Source of the DNA: Phallusia mammillata
Lineage: Eukaryota; Chordata; Ascidiacea; Phlebobranchia; Ascidiidae
NCBI GenBank assembly: GCA_003260075.1
Contig: QLIY01000127.1
Location: 169,141-233,140 of the forward strand
DNA: 64,000 nucleotides
Reading direction: 5' to 3'
The notes under the pieces were generated by a model. It was given only the letters and a program-made list of their open reading frames with translations, ran no database searches and was not told the DNA's origin. Every line of letters starts with the position of its first letter. Positions within the stretch are counted from its first letter, which is position 1. The position numbers were made by a program, and so were the translations under genes. Positions 22,253 to 35,300 of this stretch are shown here, piece by piece.

Positions 22253-23397
22253 ACGTTGACAGCGAAAATGTTACTTCTGTTTATTGATAAATTAGTGATG
22301 AAAGTTTTTTTTTTCAAATTAACGAGACGAAATCATTCATTGATTCAAATATAATGCTGGTTTACGTGCTGGGTACTTAAGGAAGGGGAAGTTAGGTGGA
22401 AAAATGTCCTTTTAACAAGTTTTGTTAGGCAAGTAAATATATCTTGTAATAAATTGTCAGCGACTATGAAAGGTTGCCGACTTCTGGTTGAGTGCAGCAG
22501 CCGTTATCATATTACCTGTATGAATTGCATTCAGTCCCCAAGAGACTTCAGTAATTAGATTTAAGCTGTATAGGTGTGAACTGAGACTACACCTCTGGTC
22601 GCCATACGCTTATATGGTATTAGCAAAAGGAATTTGCAAACTGTTGTCATATAAACTTTACAATTTTCCTGTTTTAAGACGCAACACTTTATGAGATAAA
22701 GCTTAAGTTCAAGGTCGTTGTGGAGAGTGTGAATGTGTAGAGGGTCCTGCGCTGATTGGTAAGGACCTAGTAAGATTTGATTTTAAACAATATGAAATAT
22801 GCAACAAACTAAGCAAAACCAGCATGATAAATTTAAAATATACATGTTCTAAATCGGATATCCTTAAACTTTTCCCTATATTGTCCCCTTGTTGATTTCA
22901 ACACGCCTCGCTCAATAGAAAAAAACTCAATGACGTTTTACGCTCATACATTGAAACTAACTAGTTTTAGTTTTGAAACTAGTTTTTAACCTTAGGACTT
23001 CATGTAAGAAGTAATTTAACGAAACCATTTCAACGAATTGCTTATGTTGTTTAAATAAATTTGATTTGGCCATGTATTCTTTAGTGCCCCCTCTATCAGT
23101 GCAAAACGCCACCAGGGGCGGTATTACCTACTTTGAGAATCTCTGTTCTAACCATATTGATAATTTAACATTTGTTTACGTTTACGGTAAACCAAGGCCT
23201 AAATGTATTTAAAAATTGACATATTTTTTTCCAAATATTTCGGCATCTGCTGATGCTATCACCAGTGATGAAAAAACTGTGTTCCAAAGTAACACTTTTT
23301 AAATTAACGACTGTTTTCAGGTTTGCGAATTAATTCCATGTGACAAAATACTTTGGTCTTGACGATAGCACGAAAGTTTGAGTCGGATAAAGCAACT

Positions 23398-26300
23398 ATG
23401 GAAGGCACACATTCTCCTTCTCAGGATTTCGTTGATTCTTCTGAAGAGTCTTACCCGAATGTTGCAGGTGACAAGAAAAAAAGAAAGGAGTTTTGGAACA
23501 GAAAAGGCGTAATCAAAATGGACCCTAATAATAACGAGCGTTGTTCACACACTATCATCCCTCCCTCGGCTATGATGACCCTAGCTATGGAGTTACAGGT
23601 TTCAAATCGCGGTAAAGCGTCTAAGATGTTTAAAAAGGCAAAGTCAAACGCTCGGGTTGCTTCACCTGACAATGAAACTGATGAACAGGAGAAATCCAAG
23701 CTCCCAGAATTATGGGTGGTGCCAGACGCAAATATGAAGTCAAGCTCTGAAGAGCCAACCACTGCGTCGCACCTCCAGCCTGCTTTGGATCACTCCGATT
23801 TTGTATTTCGCCCCGGATTCGACTCCCCAACCCCGCAAGGCCGCCCTGTCAGTCGTGCAGGTGAAGCTGTTGATCTAAACTGCGATGAAATTGAGTTTCT
23901 TGAGTCGATTGATGTAAGTGACCTTGTTGGAAGCAAAGACAACGTAATAGTATACCCTGATTCTGATGAGGAAGTCACAAAATCGGAAAAACAAAAACAA
24001 AAAAGGTCCAAATGCAATAAGGGCAACATGTCGATCAGCAGTCAAGATATCAACTCAACAGTCAACAAAGACAATGAAGGAAATGTGGAGAGACCTCACG
24101 TCGGTTCATCTAGGTGCGAAACTTTAACAACTACAAACGACTCAATGTACAGGGATTATAAAAGTAATGCCAAGGGATCTGCATACCTCAATGACAAGGT
24201 AATCAAATTTAACTGCGCTAGCTCTAAGGAACAGAATCTCAATGTCAACGCAGCGACAAACAAACTCAGTCAAACCCCAATAATAAGCCAGGACGAGGTT
24301 AAAGAGCAACGCCTGTGCGAGTCTATCGAATATGGCGGCGATAAATCAATCGTCACAAGTTCGTTACACGACGCTTTGCATCGACATGCACCCACAGTCT
24401 CCCCGTTGAAGGGCAGAGCGCAAGAAAAACTCGTAAGCAATAGAGTTTCCTCGCCAAGGCCGGCCAGTGCTGCAAGAGATTGCGACTCAGACGGTCAGTC
24501 AGGAAGAGCTAGTCGCGACAGAGCGCACAGTCTATCAAACAAGAAGAAATTTATATTAGACGAAAAGCGTGCGATAACCCCAGAGTATTTGAGAGCTTTA
24601 TCGCAAAACGATACAGCTTCTGCATCATCGCTATCTTCTTCATCGCTTTCATCATCCTTGTTTTCTCTATCCTCTCTTGGTTCAGTGTCATCAGCGTCGC
24701 TTCACTTCTCGTCAGTGAACGGGGCTTCCGAGAAGACGAGCGTCGTGTCCTGTGCCAGCATCACACCAGACAGCGTCGACCTGCACGATAGAAGGCGAGT
24801 CAGTGTAAAAGGCCGGGAACAGCAACAGATTGGTGTAAAGCCAAAACACAACACTCAGTCTTTTGTGGAGCTGGTCAATACGCCTAGCCAGTGTTCAGTA
24901 GTAGCAAACCGTCAGGAGAGTCGGAACGTAGCAATGCAGTCCACGGATAAATATAACCCACTCAGCTGTTCGTTGGCCTGCCCCTCGCTTAATCAATATC
25001 GGAATGTCGATGACGACACTAACTCACGGGGATCGCATCGCGTACAGACAAACAAGTCACCGCAGCAACAAACTCTGGTCACGAGCAGAGCTAGCAGCCG
25101 CGTTCGTCAGCGATCCAGTGAGAGTTGTGGCGGATCAGTGAGTCCTTCACGTAAAGTGATTTGCGAGTACGTAGATCAAGCGGCACCTGACTTGCCGGAT
25201 CAGCAACCTCACATTAAAGGTAGAGTTGTATCAAAGGCCGTATTTCCTGATACCAGTGATCCAACTTTGGTACGCCCGGTTTTGCATCTACGAAAAGAGG
25301 TACCCCCCTGTCAGTACTGCAGAGGCATTCGTTCGGAGATGGTGTACTGCTGTTGTTGTGGGCCGAAACCAACGGCTCCGCCGCGAAGTAATAGCAGGGG
25401 CGCGACTGAGAAGTTTAGGGGAGTGGGGCAAACGCCTTCACCCATTCCCGCTGCAAGACGACGTACACCTTCCAAGACAACTGAGGTTTCAACCCCAGTT
25501 CAGGAAAAGGTTGAAGAAAGGTTATCAGAGGTCGTCCAAGCAACTGGAGTTCAACAAAGTTCCAGTAGTCCAGCTGCTGAGCCAAGAAGTCATGAAAGCC
25601 CGGGCAAGGATAATCGCATCCGTACGACAGGCAACAAAAACAATACGACCTCAACTACGACGCTCAGCGCTCCTGGCGCGGCTCCAGTTTCATCAAGTCA
25701 TCGAATAGAAGGGTGTAGGATTACTCTTTCCAGCAGTAATAGGCAACCGGCTACACAGCCACGCGTGCTCGTGAAAAACACTCTGGTTTCTGACACGATG
25801 GACAATAAACGCGTTGACGGGGGTAGCAAGACCAGCTCTGGATCATACGTGGAAGAAAAGTCCCTGTTGCAAAGCATTATTGAACATCCGAGGGTCAACA
25901 TTGTAAATGGATCGAAAATTACTCTTTTAAAAGCGGATTCTGATTTGAACTGCGCTACTTCATCAACAGCAAAGTCTACAAACAAAGCCCAGTTTGGAGC
26001 CAACATGCAACCTCATAACCCATCAAAGAACATTAATAAGCCCAACGACAAGCTAGGAACAGGTCAAGATGACGCAAACGACCTTATCGTTCCAGTGGCA
26101 AGCGCGACACAAGAGAGTGGAGTAAATGATAAAACACCGGACTTACAAGTGCGTGGGGATAAAAATGACGGTCGCGTGAAGAAAGACAGAATGCAGGACC
26201 ATGTATATGAAGCAAGTGTCACTCCACAAATGGTGAATGGTGCAAGGAAGGAACATACTTGTGGCACTCAGAAGCCTGTTGAATACAACTCTGATTCGGG

Positions 26301-29300
26301 CGGGAAACCCGATCACAACGTAATCCAGGAACGTGGAACAGAAGAAATGTACGGACAAGGTTATCAACAAGGTGTTGGGGCAAAAAAGCTTGAAAGGATT
26401 GTTACTGAACCAAGAGTGGTGAAGTTTGAAGAACGTAAGTTGCGTGCTGGAAAATCACCCGTACGAGCTACTGTGAGCCTGAACCACGCTGCTGGGGGTG
26501 GTCGTACAGGACGTAACGTACAGAGCAATGAGGAAGTGTATTGTCGAAATAGCGTGAAACGGTCGCAATCAATGGGCTCTTCTAGTAGTGGTGAGTTGGT
26601 TGCACATATTTACGACTTTTCAGTGTGTTTGTTGTGTTGTTAAGCTACATGCAAATGTACTGATACTATAGAGTAGACAATAACCTATCACAAACTGCAA
26701 CAATGAAAATGTGGAAATATAGCAAAGTTATACAAGGATACATATTAGTATACAACGCCCAGTTTTACAAGCCGGCATGTAACCTTATCATATTAGGCAT
26801 GTACCGTTGGTTAAGGTTTTCCAATATAATGGCGCATTTATAGAAAACAATGCTGGTCTATGGGTTTGCAACGCGGCACAGATTTTCTACGAAATATCGT
26901 GGCAACGGAGCGCGAAAACACACATAGACTATGACGACTGCCTGTATAGCCATGTTAACGATTGCGGATGCTTATTGATTTCGCACAAAATCGTATTACC
27001 TAATCTATGTAACATAATTTTGCATGTTGCTTTGTACAGCTGCGGCTACCAAAGAGCCAGCGGTGTTTTCAAACAGCGTAACTCTTCGCCTCAAATCGCC
27101 AACCGGTAAAAAACACCAAGTTACAAGATTCGTTTCACCTACGCCACCTAAAGTGAAAGCAACACGAGTTTCATTATCAAGCGAGCATCCTGATGGTTCA
27201 AAACCCAATGCGACCACTACAACCCCCGAATACTCGCCAAAAGGGGGCACCAACACTCAATCACGTCCAGATTATAAGAAGTGGCAAGGTCAGTCGAACA
27301 ACTTCCAAGAGGTATCGGTTACGCCTACAGTGATATCTCGCCATCGTCAAGTTCAGGATCACGAAAGGCTCAACGTTCCCCAGTCTCCCCAAGGCCATGG
27401 TCATCGGGATAACACTAAGGTTGTACACCATCCGGCCCCACCGACTCGGACCCATGAAACTCAACGACAAAAGTACGAGAATGTTGCACATAGCAAACGA
27501 ACAAATGGTTTGAGAATGGACAACGGAAGCAATCGAATGACAACAAGTAAGTTTACTAGAAAGTTTAGCTCATAAAACATGTAAAGATCCCTTGCAACAC
27601 GAGACATTTTAGTCCAGGAAAAACAAGTATTTTATGGTTTAAAGTTTTCCATTTTAATCCTTTCATAGAATCTGGTAACAAAAGTTATATTTTCCGTTTA
27701 CTATTTGGTAGAAACCAACATGACAGTTTGTTTTTACATCAAAAATAAGGGGAGTATATAGGCGGGTATAACGCTAGTGGCGCCAACATTGTAAAGCGCG
27801 TCGTTTCCAAAAACTAGAGAAAATATTACGTTCCATGACAATGACAGACGGGCCACTATAAACACACAATACGTTTCAAAGCAATGATGAAAAGTTGGAG
27901 TGGCGCCTAAAATATTTATTCCGGTCACACAAGTCTGTAGTGGTAATTCGACGCCTAACGCAATCAAGGGTAATATTTCCGCCATCAGCAGCTGAGGTTT
28001 GGAGAATTTTGGCCCCTTACGCGCGAAACAGCAAGAACAGCTATACTTTCAGTTGGGTTTGCCGATGACAATAGGTCGCTAGTGTGTTTGTCGAGGCATT
28101 GTGGTCGATTGTTTGGGCAGCGTTTAGGAAATGTCGGGCCGGTCATTGACAATGTATTTAGAAGCGGAAAGGTTTGACTGGTGTCAACAAAGCGAACTAC
28201 ACAAGAGAATTTTCCGTTCGTGCGCCGTTGTGGAAAACATCACAGGAACACTGGACTGGTGGTCCAGATTCGAGCGTGTATTCTGCACGAAGCTTGAGCA
28301 CGGATTTGGTTTTTACGATTAGGCGGAGTTCGAACAAATTCCAATTCCAGTATGGATGGAATGTTTGCAGTGAACGTCACTGTATTGACGGTGCGGTAAG
28401 AGAAAGGCAAAGGTGTAGAACAAAGACATGTGTCAAAACGGGTGTCGTAAACCGTCGATCAATGCGGTCTTGTAATTAAGGTTGCCATGGACTTACGTGC
28501 GTAACAGAGGTTTGTGCGAGGCTGTAAACACATTTTGTGGTTTCAACGACAAGCAGAGGTTATACTGTGATCTGTACTTTCACACACCCGTTTGAATTGG
28601 ACGTGAAGCAACAACAGGCGAATTTCAGTCACCACCAGCAGCAAATAACGCATCGATTGGCTTTGAAGGTCGATAGATTTCTTTCTCAGTTCAAAGCTAC
28701 TGAAATCACAGGCGTTTAGTGTGTAAGAAAAGTAGCTGGCATTCTCGACAGTGCACATATATGGTGCAAGAAAAAAATTAACACGCATTTGAACGCGAAT
28801 ACTGCCTACGAATTGGCCAAATGGGTTCAACGTTTAACATTAGGAAGTACAGTTCAAGTTTCCGGCAATAAATGCCAATTTGAGAGCATAGTGCAGTTCT
28901 AAAAGTTCACTGTAAGGAACGTTAAACGCCAAACTTCAACGTAGTTGCACTCGAAATTTTCTACATTGCATGTGTACAGACTGAGTTTTCATAAAAATGC
29001 ATTGACGACACATTGCGGTAAATGCCTGGCAGCAGCTGTGGTTGCATGAGAAAAACGCAGCGGATTATTTTGACCTTGCAATCAATCGACAACGGACCGC
29101 AACAAACCAGCATCAACGTTCGCAAATATTAGCCATCTGCTAACGAGCAAAGGTCGAAATACAGGAATCAGTTTATTTCGTTTCCTATAGTCAAGTCAGA
29201 TCGCACCTCGGGTTTATGCAAATAGTTCAATGGAAACTATAAGCCGTGATATGTGACGCGACTGCATTAATGTCTGCGTATGAAGTAACGAGCAGTTTAT

Positions 29301-32300
29301 ATTTAGCCGTATATAGATGCAGCTGTTCTATTGTGGATCATTAAAGAGGTCGTGAAGTATAATTATATAACATTGCGCTTCAAAGTTGCAATAAAACTGT
29401 AAAACTACGCCTCAAGGTTTATGCTGTAATTGTTGTGTTGTAGATAAATGGTAAAATGCGTATTTGTGGTCAGTGTTGTTAAAAGTGGATAAAAGCGCGC
29501 GTCCACTAAAGAGTCAGTACAAAGCAACAAAGGTTCGCCAAAGTCCTTCGCATAGCAGCGCCATAAGGGCCCTTCAACGTGCTAATACGACATTCGATGT
29601 AACAGTGACAAGTATTGACGTTGAGGCTTCTCGCGGCTGGAAGAGCAGTTTCGAGTACACACGCGGATTGTATACTGCTGATGATGATCAATGCGGTCCA
29701 CCACTGCGTGTCTTAAGCTCCATATGCGTAAGCAGTAAGCAAACCATCGACTCAAAAGGTAAACGGCCTGTTTATGAGCTTCCAAATCCGCTCACAGGTT
29801 TACTGAAAAGCGCCGCCAGCATAATAGCTTCATGGCAGGTAGTGTTTACTCAAATGCGCTATACAGTTAATACTCGCGGACTAATAAAAAACGTGGCAAT
29901 ATGCTAAAGAGAGTGTTATTTACCCTAATGGCGGCGACCAGTATAGGACGTCGAAACGTTAGTATAAAATACAATTGCCAGAAGAGCTCTATCAAGTTCA
30001 TGCTACAGGAATTTTAGTACACAAATTATAGTGTTGTAGAACGTGGTCCGAAAAGGGCGGGGTTAGACGAAATGTGATGAACTCGCCCAGAAGGTCACGT
30101 GGTTTCGTGGCACGGTTCCCAGGCGCGGTCATGGAGTCAGCACAGCCGAACGAGCGGGTATTTGCGGTCTAATCGCGCTGTAATATTTGTCCAATTTATT
30201 GTTGCTCAGCATGATGTCCGATAGAAAGCGAAGCCGGCTTATGTTTGCATTTTGGTTAATACACAGCGACTTAGCGTTACATTTCAATGGGCATCCTTCC
30301 TTGATTTGAGAGACTGCGGCATATTTTCTCCTGATTGGATTGTGTCGGAATTTCGAAGCGAACTCGCGTAGCCCACGGTTTGCGAACTTTGCTGTAAACA
30401 GCCGCGTATTCAGCTTATTGCGCCGCGTCGAAGGTTTAAGGATGCAGTCAAGCATGCGCGCCTAACAGGTACTAATGACAAGTCGGCCCTGCTATGTAGT
30501 ATACAACATAGGCTTGCGATATGAACCAGAGCTTATTGAAGTCATAAGAAACCTTGTTGACGGACTGCAGTAAGTTGCAAGGGGCTTAATAAGCCATCTC
30601 CCCAGAGACTGTACTGCAGATTTAATCTACGATATGAAACTCACGTCTAAGGTCGCTATGCATTACAGGCGCAGTTTAGTTTTACCTCAATACTTGATAG
30701 AGTCTTGTTACTGACTGTTGTGTCCCTGCGTTTGGCAGGAATGGTCGGAAACGACGAAGATAAGCAAGAGAAAGTTATGCTGGCTCCACCGCATTCAGCT
30801 ACAGATGATGAAGATTTTAGCGGAGTCATCGAGCCACCTCCTATAAAGGTAATAGTAAATGCTTGGGATATTTGTGGTGAAATTTAGTTTCGTTTGCTGC
30901 GAAAGACAATAAGAATAGAAAGCTTTTTTTCATTTTATTTAATACTTGCTGAAATAAACATTAAATCTTGGCTTACATATATGAATAAAATTGTCGACAA
31001 AACGTTACAAATTTAGACTTTTTTGCCCGCTAATGCCGCCTTGGAAAATTCAAACCACAGGACTAAGTTATACCGCTAGACGGCGTGTAAGAGCACAATA
31101 GTTAGCAAAACTGTCAAATCAAAACTTTCTTCTGTTGCAAAATGTTGAGCAAATTTTTTTTAAACTGATTTTTTTTTAACTGTTGAAAATTTTTTTTAAA
31201 GCGAATCTTCAAATTCAAATTTAATTTCCCAGGTCAAGGATATTCGAGCTATGTTTAAACGCGGTCCGGATTATCAGGATTACGCCAAACCAAGAAGTCT
31301 GAGCTCCTCCAATACTCCTGCCAGGAGGGACAGTACGGTGAGTTTACCCAGATTATCGTGCACAAATCATTTTTCCCAAAACAGCGAGAAGCAAATGTTA
31401 CACGATTTGGCAAAAATCACTGCCTGTGGTGCAACATTAACCATGCCCCTTCTTACGAAACCACCAGGAAATGCGTGATTTTCCTTTAATCAATACGTAT
31501 TTTAGGATTTCGGATGCATGCGTTATACAGTAGCTTGTTTGAGGAAACTAGGACCTTAATAATAACAACAATTTTGCCTCTAAATTTTACAATGTTCTCA
31601 TACTAAATGGTTCACAGTGTTCTTGAATACTAAAGGGTTCACCCCCCCCCCACAACAATTTTGCCTCTAAATTTTACAATGTTCTCATACTAAATGGTTT
31701 ACAGTGTTCTTGAATACTAAAGGGTTCACAGTGTTCTTGAATACTGAACGGTTTGCAGTGTTCTTGAATACTAAATGGTTTACAGTATTTTTGAATACTA
31801 AATGGTATCAAGTTTCTGTGGAAATTTATGAAACGACAATTTTCGCAAAAAGAGAGTCTCATTTGCAAAGTATTCTCTACACCAGCATGTACGCGTGTTT
31901 AATTTCCCACATAGACATTTTTCTTGTTAGGACCGAGTAATTGAAATCGTTTCTCTTATTTCGCAAGAACAAATTAATTTGCGCGAAACGCCCTTTGGTC
32001 ACAAACTATGAGGAATTCAATTTCATGCGAGTAATATACAGAGCTTGAAAGAAAACGTGCGCATACAGAGGCCAACGATTCGGTTTCCTTGTCCACGAAA
32101 GCCAAAGGCGACTTCAGGACGCCGAATTCTCGAGAGAAGCGGATTGCGAATTTCGCATTGACGCACAGTTGCGGTTTTGCGTTGTAAAGTAAGTCACCAA
32201 TAACCAGTGGCAGAGGTTGGATTAAAAAAGATTGGTATCCCATAATACTGGGCAGTCAACAATCGAAAAACTTTATGCAACACGGCTCAACATATATAAT

Positions 32301-35300
32301 AATTAGGATCGAAAAATTATCAATATATTCCTCAACATAGGGCAAGCTAATTTAGAAAATCTTTGTAGTTGCACACAAAAACATGAAATAGAAACTTATA
32401 AATGTGTTTCTTACACAAGCAATGGGCTTAGAAAAATAAAGGGTTACGCTTCGTCACTGCGCAAAAGGAACAATTATAATAGTTTTGACGAAACCCATCG
32501 ACCTTAAGCTTATCAGTACAGATAAGCTTACAATAAAATCAGGCATTATTTCCATTGTACTTAAAATAGTTGCACGCGCTGGACTTTGTTGCAGCAGTTG
32601 TATTGCAACAACAGCATTTTACAATCGATTGAGCAAAATGAACTGATCGTCGGGGCACGTAAACGATTGTAAATCGCTGAGCGGATATCAGGACAGAAAT
32701 TGCGACCATAAGCCCAAAATAACAGTTGACGTCATTGTATATTGCAGAATCACCCTGCAGGGATGTCAAGCAACCAATCAGAGGCGGGTGTTTGCGACGA
32801 TATTACTGCGCCTGACACACAGGTAATTATATAGCATACCACTCAATTTTCGTACTACAGTTGCCAGCTAGATTCAATGATTACCTCCTTATCACGCAAG
32901 GCACGCTTATTAGTAACCGACAAATAATCATAAAATATTGATACATGCCACACGTTAAAATTGAACCACAAGTTGTTGTTAGAAATTATCATAAAATTTG
33001 GTGCTGTATTGAACCACAGTGCGCAATGGCGCGGCAAAGTTAAGCTTAATACTTTTTTATGGCTTAAATCTTATGTTTAAGCATTCGAAATATGTAGGGC
33101 CAAGACAGTATTTATAAAATAAGTGACTCTTATGTGTTCGTATTCATTCTTGGAAATATTCAATCAAGTTTTATAAAACGCAAATTCGATTTTAATGAAA
33201 ATGTCTTTAAAGCATACGCTCTAGTGACTAATTGACTACATTCAATTTCTTGCTCTGTAAGCCACGCAGCATCGTGCAGCATAATGAGTGATATTCCCAC
33301 ATATATTCATCACAGAAAGGTGACAATAAGACGTAGATATGGGAAAGCGTTTCTGTTCAAAGTCTGGTTTGTTTTGAACTGTTGTTTACCCGCTTGTATT
33401 GCAGCTAGTAAAGTATTGAGGGCTTGATTAATTGGTCAGGTCCTGGTTGTGTTTTGCAATTGGCTTTCACAATTGACTATGAGTCACGCAAACGGTTTAA
33501 GCGGTTTACCTGCGACTTTGCTGTTTCAAAGCTGGCGTAGGCATTGTTTGCACGAGTTCTGTGGCGGAGAATGAAAAATAGTCTGCAGTATTTGGCTAAC
33601 CAGTTCCAATGCCACCTATAGCGCTGGGCGTGACATTGTTTGCGAATGGTCAATAGTCTTCAAAAGCGCAGGATGCTGCAGTTAATTTGGCGAGCAGCAA
33701 TTTAATTAGAGTCCGACTATATTTTGGCACAGGCCGCTGTCCGCTTCATTCGATTTTGCCTAAGGAGGCGCAAATCGAACAAAGCCCGATTTTCGGGTGG
33801 TCCAACTCCAAAATAAGTGCTCGGAGTCCTGAACAAACACTTTAGCCTCGGTAGGTAGGGCATATGAATGCCAATAGTGTATAGCTGTTGTCCATAGCTA
33901 GGTTCAACCGCTTCGGCTAACTTTGAAGTGGTCAAGCGAGCCAGCGTCGTTAAACAAACATGGACTGTCAGGTTAAGAATGGCGTGCAGGTCAAGCTGAC
34001 ACAACAGGACAATGTGATGAATAATCCCTTTTCTAAATCCGTTACTTCCGCGCAAGCTGACCCTTCCTTGAAACCGACAATTTGATTTTCCGCAGACAAT
34101 TGGAGCAGTGATAAAAACACACGTAACCTAGTCATAGCCCATATTTTAAAGGGGGGCCCATATTGTTTTTGCCTGTATTATTTGATTCTACCCATTTGGT
34201 CAAGAAAGAACAATTCAAACTGTTTTTGCTTTAGTTTGTTTCGTGCGTTAAGAAGGGTGATTAAGAAAATTGATAAATAAGATTTACAAAATGGTCAGCT
34301 GTCTTTTCCGCCTAAAACAAACAGGTTTTTTAAAACCTGATCAAACGAAAAAATAAAAGGTTTGAAACAAATAGGTTTTTATAACTTGGCTACACCGATG
34401 CAATCCAACTTCAGGCAAGGTTGCGATATCTTTTGTACATGTGGAAACATGTTAATTTGCAGCACAAATGTGTGCACGAACTTCCTCAAGTTAATCAGTC
34501 GATGATCAAATCGTGACCACAGTTACGTCATTCATATGTCACGCCTTTATCTTTTCGGTCTGCGCGTCGCAATTTCGCTTAAAACGAACCAAGGCAGGCG
34601 ATGGGCAGTTGCCAATTGTGCAACAGTCTATCAGGGCTGTCCTGAAACCTCGAAGGAGACGGTTTATCAAGCGCCTTTGATGTGGTCGTATCATCATTAG
34701 CTTGTAGACATGCGCCAATGAGAACACTTTATAACTGTTTCCCGTATCGCTGATACGCGCACAGTATCAAGGAGCGATTGGTTTGATGGAAGTGATAACT
34801 GGCAGTCTGTAAACACCTTCCATCGGTATCAAGATTCGAACTGTAGCAAAGAAACGAAAAAAACCTTCTTTGTTCCACTCGTAGCGTAAACTGTGAGGAC
34901 ATGCCACAGAAAAAAGTGATTGCGATCTGACGGGTCGAGCAGCGAAAATTGCGGCAGATCTCTTGGGCAGTGGTCGATGCTGTCGATCTTCATAGAGCGG
35001 GATAAGGTGATTGACAGGCACACTTATAAATACTCGCAACATCCCATCAGATGCGAGATCTTTTACAGAATTCAGACCCAAGCAGTGGGTGCGTTTTGCA
35101 AATGTTCTTGTGTTAAGAAAGAATAGTATGTAGAAACAAATATTGTGTTTTCGTGTACGTGTTTTAACGTTCTAAAAAAACGTCCAGCCTTAATTATAAG
35201 AAAATTTCGTTTTAGTTATATTGAGTTATAAATCAAATAGTTTGGGTGGTAAAAATTGTTCAAGTAGTAATACAAGTCTTGGTCTAAAGTGTTGCATAAT

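Larger units (their letters stand above)
19800..23397. other. non-coding region between the 7TM cluster and the large Ser-rich gene
   Basis: Contains a C97 gap run (20743-20839) and a 73-bp tandem duplication (22106-22252). A candidate 3' splice site, TTTTCAG at about 23314-23320, probably begins the coding exon of the next gene after a 5' UTR intron. No coding region seen. Proline-only translations across the run are meaningless. Confidence 0.5.

Noticed and set aside
25226..25708. 160-residue frame overlapping the large Ser-rich exon
   Set aside because: Out-of-frame shadow of the well-supported 23398-26590 exon.
28131..28479. Overlapping 60-100 residue frames in the large gene's intron
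   Set aside because: No phase-compatible splice sites that I could defend and no domain.
31690..31807. Regular repeats suggesting a CRISPR array
   Set aside because: Units abut with no unique spacers, and the context is an intron in animal DNA; it is a minisatellite.
33717..34055. 112-residue minus-strand frame in the long intron
   Set aside because: No recognisable domain and no splice or start context; likely chance in a locally GC-richer patch.
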